A stretch of 11,189 nt of DNA from CAISOG01 sp044375625 (GTDB taxonomy: Bacteria; Pseudomonadota; Alphaproteobacteria; CAISOG01). The notes beneath the pieces were generated by a model. It was not told the origin of the DNA. It worked only from the letters and a program-made list of their open reading frames with translations, and did no database searches. The translations under genes and the position numbers were made by a program. Positions 6,948-11,189 of this stretch are shown in pieces (position 1 is the first letter of the stretch; each line of letters begins with the position of its first letter). The stretch lies in the NCBI GenBank assembly GCA_044375625.1, contig JBILMH010000047.1, positions 1 to 11,189 on the forward strand, written 5' to 3'.

Positions 6948-8918
6948 CTAAAAACGTAGCTGCAAATTAAGCTTTAAATAGAATTTTCCATCTCTTTCCT
7001 TGTACACAGAAGCGAATCTGTGCCGTGTTGTGGAGGGCGTATCAAATTTTATAACATTGAACAAATAGTCCTCAAGAATAGAGAGTTTTACAATATGGAA
7101 AGCAACCTGACTTCCATCATTTTTGACAACGATTGTCCCGTTTGACGAATATTTTCCATCCCATTTTTTACCCGTAAAAAGCCCCAACAAAACTGCAACT
7201 AAGAATCTTTTTACTTTTATAGTTGCCCCGTCTAGATCGATCAATCTATTGTGCTTTTTCTTTACGTAAAGATCGGCTAAATTGCTAGATATATTATTCT
7301 CTCTGTTAAGATAGAAATTAAGTAACATATCTGATACAATTGACGGCATCTCACTATCAAGAACCGATAAATTATATTGCATCGTTTCTGATTCAACACG
7401 AGAGAAAATCAAACTACAATTTTCAGAAAATATATAAGAAAGTCTATCCTTGATTTTTGTTCGTGTATCAATTTTGTTTGTTTCTTCCATTAGGAAATCA
7501 TTGAAGTTTTTTATCTCATATATAAAGTTTGTATTGCTTCCAGACGCATTCAGTAATGTTGGACTTGCTCCAAGATAAGATTTTATACCAAAACCTTCGT
7601 CCTTATACGGTAAATTGCTTTGCGATATATCTAAAATAATATCAGCTTTTTGATTTGAATTTCCTCCATGGGTTATGCTTATTCCCATTTTTCTAAAAAT
7701 AGCTTCAATATCTTGCAGCGCAAAAGCACTTTTCCCGTTCTGGATAGCGTCTTTAAATTTATCTAGATCATGATTGCCAATGACTTCATCATCATTATAA
7801 GATGTAGTAACTACACCATTATTTATTTTAATTCCACCATCTAATAACTCAACTTCCTCCCTGATATTCAGGGTTGAAACTTTATGGACTTCAAAAAAAT
7901 CAGGCGTTTTTTCTAAAAATTCATTGGAAAAATATATTTTTTTATCCAAGATTATTTTTAAAAACGAATACAACTCCGTCCATTCCCCTTTGTTTCGATT
8001 GGTAGCCATATTATTTCCCTCTATGTTCTTTTTATCTATATCTATTAAATGGTTGATAAGGTTTTCCCCACAAGCCCTAATCGCGTCAACAGCAACGCTA
8101 TTTCCTAATTGTTTCATTGCCTCGGCTCTAGAATTAGGCAGTATAAAATTATTTGGAAAGCCCTGTATTCTGAGTGCATGTTGCGGCTGAATTCTGGTAA
8201 CCTTGCCGTCCACTAAATAAGAATCCCAATTCCGTCGGTCATTAATGTCTGACCCAGCTCCACCAACGCGCAGGGTAAATGCAATTTCTCTTGAACAATG
8301 GCCAGCGAAAACGTCCGACATGTTGAATTTTAGCGGAGTTTTTTCGGGAAACGTAAATCCTTTTAAAAAACCTTCATCTCTAAATCCAATCATAAAAGTG
8401 CGAGGGCGGTGTTGAGGCAGCCCATAATCTGTTGCTTTTACAATTTTATAATAAAAACTGTAGCCCAGTTCATCTTCTAAGATTTCTCTAATCGTTTTGA
8501 AGGTCTGACCATTATCATGATTAACCAAGCCCCGCACATTTTCTAGGAAAAAAGCTTTTGGTTTTTTTGCCTCAATAATGTCAACAATATTAAAAAAAAG
8601 ATTGCCCCGTTCCGAATTGCGACCATCTGAAAAACCATCTTTATGCCCTGCTTGACTAAATGGTTGGCACGGGAATCCAGCGCATAGAATATCAAAATCA
8701 GGAATCTCGAACGGTGATATTTTTCTTATATCATCATTAAACATATCTTTTTTGAACAAGTCAGGCGATATGTTCGAATAATTTCTTTCGTATGTGACCC
8801 TTGCCGCCTCATCAATTTCAGAGGCAAAAACACATTCACAGCCTAGCTGATGAAATGCATAATGAAAGCCGCCAATGCCAGCAAACAGATCTATAAATCT
8901 TAGTTTTTTCTCACTCAT
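6948..8918 (-). CDS. Fused C5-cytosine DNA methyltransferase and HpaII-like restriction endonuclease
   Basis: One 656-residue polypeptide. Residues 1-~292 are a C5-cytosine methyltransferase: motif I DLFAGIGGF (10-18), motif IV GFPCQPFS with catalytic C84, motif VI ENVRG (126-130), motif VIII QHRPR (169-173), a short target-recognition region, motif IX-like RIQPQHALRIQGFP, and motif X GNSVAV (272-277). After a short linker, residues from M304 match the HpaII endonuclease family: GEWTELYSFLKI near the start, GFGIKSYLG (442-450), TLLNAS (454-459), TNFIYEI (463-469). This domain is ~353 residues, close to free-standing HpaII. D426 and K446 may be PD-(D/E)xK-type catalytic residues (inference). 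HpaII cuts CCGG; specificity here is unproven. ATG 8918 is preferred over the in-frame TTG at 8954 because MSEKKLRFIDLF begins like the family. AGGAG lies 13 nt and AGGT 3 nt upstream. The gene is much more AT-rich than its neighbours, indicating transfer. Confidence 0.88.
   Translation of the reverse strand: MSEKKLRFIDLFAGIGGFHYAFHQLGCECVFASEIDEAARVTYERNYSNISPDLFKKDMFNDDIRKISPFEIPDFDILCAGFPCQPFSQAGHKDGFSDGRNSERGNLFFNIVDIIEAKKPKAFFLENVRGLVNHDNGQTFKTIREILEDELGYSFYYKIVKATDYGLPQHRPRTFMIGFRDEGFLKGFTFPEKTPLKFNMSDVFAGHCSREIAFTLRVGGAGSDINDRRNWDSYLVDGKVTRIQPQHALRIQGFPNNFILPNSRAEAMKQLGNSVAVDAIRACGENLINHLIDIDKKNIEGNNMATNRNKGEWTELYSFLKIILDKKIYFSNEFLEKTPDFFEVHKVSTLNIREEVELLDGGIKINNGVVTTSYNDDEVIGNHDLDKFKDAIQNGKSAFALQDIEAIFRKMGISITHGGNSNQKADIILDISQSNLPYKDEGFGIKSYLGASPTLLNASGSNTNFIYEIKNFNDFLMEETNKIDTRTKIKDRLSYIFSENCSLIFSRVESETMQYNLSVLDSEMPSIVSDMLLNFYLNRENNISSNLADLYVKKKHNRLIDLDGATIKVKRFLVAVLLGLFTGKKWDGKYSSNGTIVVKNDGSQVAFHIVKLSILEDYLFNVIKFDTPSTTRHRFASVYKERDGKFYLKLNLQLRF
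8007..8021 (-). promoter_or_regulatory. Internal ribosome binding site and ATG at the methyltransferase/endonuclease junction
   Basis: GAGGG (8017-8021 on the minus strand) lies 7 nt before the ATG at 8009 (M304 of the fusion), the natural first residue of an HpaII-like nuclease. This would allow separate translation of a ~353-residue endonuclease from the same mRNA. TAG and TAA triplets occur here in the other frames. Confidence 0.5.
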
Positions 8919-9035
8919 TTTACCTACCCATCTCCTAAAATTGAAGTGCAACACCTAAGGTTAAACATCACAGAAAGGCGTTGCAGATGAGACCGTATCA
9001 ACAATTAAACCATGAAGAAAAACAATGGGACTGCC

Positions 9036-10298
9036 CTAACCCAACCATTCCCGCTTTAATGCACTCAGCTGGCCTGCGCGAATCGCCGTGCGGATGCTGG
9101 TCATTAAATCATTCATAAAGCGTATGTTGTGAAGGGTCAGCAGGGTCATCCCCAACAACTCATCCGCCTTAAACAGGTGGTGCAGATAGCCGCGGCTGTG
9201 GGTGCGACAGGTGTAGCAGGGGCAGGCCGGGTCAATCGGCTCTGGCACGCCGCGGTGGCAGGCGTTGTGCAGGTTAAGGCGGAACAGCGGCGCCTGTTTA
9301 ATCAGCGCCCCGCCATGCCGCGCCAGGCGGGTGGGCACCACGCAATCAAAGGTGTCCATCCCCACCCCGACGCCCGCGAAAATATCGGCAATGCCGCCCA
9401 CCCCCAGAAAGTGAATCGGGCGGTCGCGCCGCAAAAAGCGCATGGAATAGTTGGCAATCTCCGCCAACTCCTCAGGGTCTTTGCCCAAACAGCCGCCAAC
9501 GGCCAGGCCAAAGGTGGGCAGCTGACTGATGTACTCGGCGCTTTCCCGCCGCAAATCCTCATACACCCCACCCTGCAACACGCCATACACCGCCTGGCGG
9601 CCATCATGTTGGGTGGCAAAGGCGGCCAGCGATCGGTTCGCCCAGCGATGGGTGCGCTCCATCGAACGGGCGGTGTAATCGCGGCTGTCCTTAAAGGCGG
9701 TGCATTCATCCAACACCACCACCAGGTCGGGGGCGAGTTGCCGTTGCACCTGCATCGCCGATTCGGGGGTCAGGGTGAATTTGGTGCCATCGACATAGCT
9801 GCGAAACTGCGCCCCCTCCTCCGTCACCTTCAGGCGGCTGGTGCCAAAGCGTGGGCGTTTGCCCTTAATATCCTCACTGACCCCGCCATGCGCCATGCTG
9901 AACACCTGATAGCCGCCCGAATCGGTCAGCATCGGCCCCTGCCAGCCGGTCATTTTGTGCAGGCCGCCCAACCGTTCCACCACATCGGCGCCGGGTTGCA
10001 ACATCAGGTGATAGGTGTTGGCCAGAATGATCTGGGTCGATTCCGCCTCCGCCTGGTCAATGGTGGCCACCCGCAACGCCGCCTTGGTCGCGCAAAAGAT
10101 AAAGGCGGGGGTTTCCAGGCTGCCATGCGGTGTTGTCAGCACGCCACAGCGCCCCTCACTATCGGGATCGCGGGCGGTGATGGTAAAGTCAAAGCCTGGG
10201 TATTCCAGGCTGGTGGGCACTTCAGCGATGGGGGCGATGGGCGTCGTTTTCGAAGCACTCGTGGGGGTAATGGCGGGGGTAGTGGTGGGGGTGGTCAT
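9036..10298 (-). CDS. tgt: tRNA-guanine transglycosylase, Chlamydia-like subtype
   Basis: A 420-residue Tgt from ATG 10298. It replaces guanine at position 34 of GUN-anticodon tRNAs with a 7-deazaguanine base. Visible features are LTDSGGYQVFS (general-acid Asp, D126), YGVLQGGVYEDLR, the nucleophile region DTFDCVVPTR (D315), and the zinc ligands of CPCYTC (C359, C361, C364) plus H390. An insertion GGVSEDIKGKR after QVFSMAH and the motif PIHFLGVGGIADIF resemble chlamydial Tgt more than E. coli Tgt. The usual loop AVGGLAVGE reads AVGGCLGKD, so the preQ1-pocket Val is Gly. The N-terminal ~30 residues before YPGFDF are a Thr/Pro/Ala-rich tail not expected to be catalytic. The frame stays open to a GTG at 10418. 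I prefer ATG 10298 because a terminator for the upstream tRNA ends at 10437, leaving too little room for a promoter before the GTG. No good Shine-Dalgarno sequence precedes either start. Confidence 0.9.
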   Translation of the reverse strand: MTTPTTTPAITPTSASKTTPIAPIAEVPTSLEYPGFDFTITARDPDSEGRCGVLTTPHGSLETPAFIFCATKAALRVATIDQAEAESTQIILANTYHLMLQPGADVVERLGGLHKMTGWQGPMLTDSGGYQVFSMAHGGVSEDIKGKRPRFGTSRLKVTEEGAQFRSYVDGTKFTLTPESAMQVQRQLAPDLVVVLDECTAFKDSRDYTARSMERTHRWANRSLAAFATQHDGRQAVYGVLQGGVYEDLRRESAEYISQLPTFGLAVGGCLGKDPEELAEIANYSMRFLRRDRPIHFLGVGGIADIFAGVGVGMDTFDCVVPTRLARHGGALIKQAPLFRLNLHNACHRGVPEPIDPACPCYTCRTHSRGYLHHLFKADELLGMTLLTLHNIRFMNDLMTSIRTAIRAGQLSALKREWLG

Positions 10299-10436
10299 GG
10301 CGGTGTCTGATTGGATGGCTATACAGTGGTGGGCTTGCGGTGAGGGGCTTACGGTGAAGGGCGCGGCCTGGTTAGGGGCACGGTGGTTAGGGCGATAGCG
10401 GCTGATTGACGATGGCACATCCGCAAAGGCATATCC

Positions 10437-10460
10437 AAAAAGAGCATGGCCACGGCCTGC
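10437..10460 (-). terminator. Rho-independent terminator of tRNA-Phe
   Basis: On the minus strand, GCAGGCC and GGCC-A-TGC form a GC-rich hairpin with one bulged A and a very short loop (10444-10460). TCTTTTT follows at 10443-10437. It begins 4 nt after the encoded CCA and separates the tRNA transcript from tgt. Confidence 0.6.
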
Positions 10461-10464
10461 CTGA

Positions 10465-10540
10465 TGGTGCCCAGGGAGGGACTCGAACCCCCGACACAGG
10501 GATTTTCAGTCCCTTGCTCTACCGACTGAGCTACCTGGGC
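10465..10540 (-). tRNA. tRNA-Phe (anticodon GAA), CCA encoded
   Basis: A 76-nt cloverleaf on the minus strand. The acceptor stem GCCCAGG pairs with CCTGGGC, followed by discriminator A and an encoded CCA. The D arm is GCTC...GAGC. The anticodon stem-loop is AGGGA-CTGAAAA-TCCCT with anticodon GAA at 10505-10507. The variable loop is GTGTC. The T arm is GGGGG-TTCGAGT-CCCTC with one G-U pair. All invariant positions appear present, so it should be functional. It decodes Phe UUC/UUU and is not itself a Tgt substrate. Confidence 0.97.
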
Positions 10541-10558
10541 AATGCGTCAAGTTCCATG

Positions 10559-10587
10559 ATTTGCCCTAATTTCATCGCCCACGTCAA
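10559..10587 (-). promoter_or_regulatory. Possible tRNA-Phe promoter
   Basis: On the minus strand, TTGACG (10582-10587) is a good -35 match. It sits 17 nt before GCAAAT (10559-10564), a weak -10. Transcription would start about 10-12 nt before the mature tRNA 5' end, a typical distance. The -10 match is poor. Confidence 0.3.
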
Positions 10588-10626
10588 GGGTTTCGTCGCT
10601 TTTGTCTTAGGTAAATGTCTTAAGCA

Positions 10627-10653
10627 GGTATCTTGGGCGGGTATCTTGGGCGG
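10627..10653. repeat. 13-bp tandem duplication
   Basis: GGTATCTTGGGCG occurs twice head to tail (10627-10639, 10640-10652) plus one more matching G. It lies in the gap between tRNA-Phe and the FHA-like gene. Confidence 0.8.
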
Positions 10654-10682
10654 AAATGAATCGCGGGCTAAAGCCCATCCAA

Positions 10683-10706
10683 CAACTCGGCTAGCAACTC
10701 GGCTAG
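10683..10706. repeat. 12-bp tandem duplication
   Basis: CAACTCGGCTAG occurs twice in tandem (10683-10694, 10695-10706). The unit differs from that of the neighbouring 13-bp duplication. Confidence 0.8.
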
Positions 10707-10717
10707 CACTTTGGGCA

Positions 10718-10734
10718 GCAGGTCGGGCAGGTCG
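10718..10734. repeat. Short 9-bp-period repeat
   Basis: GCAGGTCG occurs at 10718-10725 and 10727-10734. It is the third small tandem duplication within about 110 bp of non-coding DNA. Confidence 0.6.
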
Positions 10735-10767
10735 TCGGCAATCAGCCCTCAGGATGATATCGGGTCT

Positions 10768-11189
10768 TTACCTATCCTGTTCGTTAGATTGGTAGTAAAC
10801 GATTGACTTGTTAACCAGCATGTCTCTATTCACAGCTTTTGGAGCCTCTAACGGTTTTACGGACAACAACTGTGCCGATGGCTGGGGTTCGATAAATAAT
10901 GGTAGCGGCTTTGGTGTTAGTTGCTGGTCCGCAACAACCGTGACACACGAACCACATGGGCTAGAAGGCGTTGCCGCAACAAGGTTTAGATTGCTTTTTT
11001 GCGCATCCAAATTTTTGCCAGACGAATCGGATCCGATAACAATATTCGATGCATTAACAATAACGGTGGGTGCCGTCAGCTCGCCCTCAATTTGCACCAG
11101 GCTGTCAACGATTTGACGACCGGCGGCGGCGGTCAGGGCGATGGTGCCACCCTCAGCGGTGATGGTGCCGGTGTTCTTGACCAACTGTG
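10768..11189 (-). CDS. Filamentous-haemagglutinin-like surface/secreted protein, C-terminal part
   Basis: The last ~140 residues of a protein whose start lies beyond the right window edge; the frame is open to the last base. QLVKNTGTITAEGGTIALTA and QIVDSLVQIEGEL are typical of the repeated beta-helix strands of filamentous-haemagglutinin-type exoproteins, which are exported by two-partner secretion or related routes and act at the cell surface. After about 60 residues the repeats give way to a non-repetitive tail containing PCGSC and a Pro/Leu-rich stretch, ending SIVYYQSNEQDR before TAA. A TTG codon at 11184 could serve as a start only if this were a fragment; a continuing upstream frame is more likely. 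Size, export partner and ligand cannot be seen. Confidence 0.7.
   Translation of the reverse strand, partial: QLVKNTGTITAEGGTIALTAAAGRQIVDSLVQIEGELTAPTVIVNASNIVIGSDSSGKNLDAQKSNLNLVAATPSSPCGSCVTVVADQQLTPKPLPLFIEPQPSAQLLSVKPLEAPKAVNRDMLVNKSIVYYQSNEQDR

Noticed and set aside
8919..8954. TTG at 8954 as the start of the methyltransferase
   Set aside because: The 12 extra residues are not expected in the family, and an ATG with nearby AGGAG/AGGT follows at 8918.
8950..8982. Imperfect dyad AACACCT...AGGCGTT upstream of the methyltransferase, and a GTTAAAC resembling an integron attC core
   Set aside because: The dyad has a mismatch and a 19-bp gap. There is no matching second attC core or stem, so neither a controller-protein site nor an attC is supported.
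9129..10310. A 393-codon open frame on the plus strand opposite tgt
   Set aside because: It is fully antisense to a clearly recognised gene, contains no recognisable domain, and long open antisense frames are common in GC-rich genes.
10299..10418. GTG at 10418 as the start of tgt, adding 40 residues
   Set aside because: The added residues match nothing in Tgt, and the tRNA terminator ends only 19 bp before, leaving no room for a promoter. It is kept only as an alternative.
10665..10676. GGGCT-AA-AGCCC hairpin as a terminator for the FHA-like gene
   Set aside because: Only 5 bp with a 2-nt loop and no T-run on either strand.
10406..10795. Open frame on the plus strand crossing the tRNA gene
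   Set aside because: It reads antisense through tRNA-Phe and non-coding repeats and shows no protein family features.
1..11189. CRISPR array, insertion sequence or prophage genes
   Set aside because: No regularly spaced direct repeats, transposase or phage structural or integrase motifs were seen in any real coding frame.

Overview
The window looks like a piece of a GC-rich proteobacterial chromosome, most likely an alphaproteobacterium. The tRNA-Phe begins GCCCAGGTAGCTCAG and encodes its own CCA, which I associate with alphaproteobacteria. The other genes are chromosomal housekeeping (rsmD, tgt) and Gram-negative envelope functions (an RND efflux pair and an FHA-like surface protein). The species cannot be named from the sequence.

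Layout: (1) 1-257, minus: the N-terminal part of a dimethylargininase/arginine-deiminase-type hydrolase, cut by the window edge. (2) 520-1152, plus: rsmD, whose 3' end overlaps the convergent efflux gene by 93 bp. (3) 5399-1060, minus: a two-gene efflux operon, periplasmic adaptor then RND permease, with a 4-bp stop/start overlap; both resemble MdtA and MdtB/C. No outer-membrane channel gene is present. (4) 5523-6662, minus: a Fic-domain AMP-transferase candidate with an intact HPFEDGNGRIGR motif, an N-terminal inhibitory motif and a C-terminal winged helix, preceded by a three-copy TGATTGATAAA repeat that looks like an operator. (5) 6948-8918, minus: an AT-rich gene encoding one polypeptide with a complete C5-cytosine DNA methyltransferase followed in frame by an HpaII-like restriction endonuclease. 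(6) 9036-10298, minus: a tRNA-guanine transglycosylase of a Chlamydia-like subtype. (7) 10465-10540, minus: tRNA-Phe(GAA) with its own terminator. (8) 10768-11189, minus: the C-terminal tail of a filamentous-haemagglutinin-like protein, cut by the window edge.

The most interesting part is the accessory block between the efflux operon and tgt (about 5.5-8.9 kb): a single-chain methyltransferase-endonuclease next to a Fic gene with its own apparent operator. The in-frame junction of the two restriction-modification halves keeps a good ribosome-binding site and ATG for the nuclease, so the nuclease might also be made alone. Base composition changes sharply at the restriction-modification gene, which points to acquisition by transfer. 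The Tgt is a second point of interest, because its substrate loop resembles queuine-using rather than preQ1-using enzymes.
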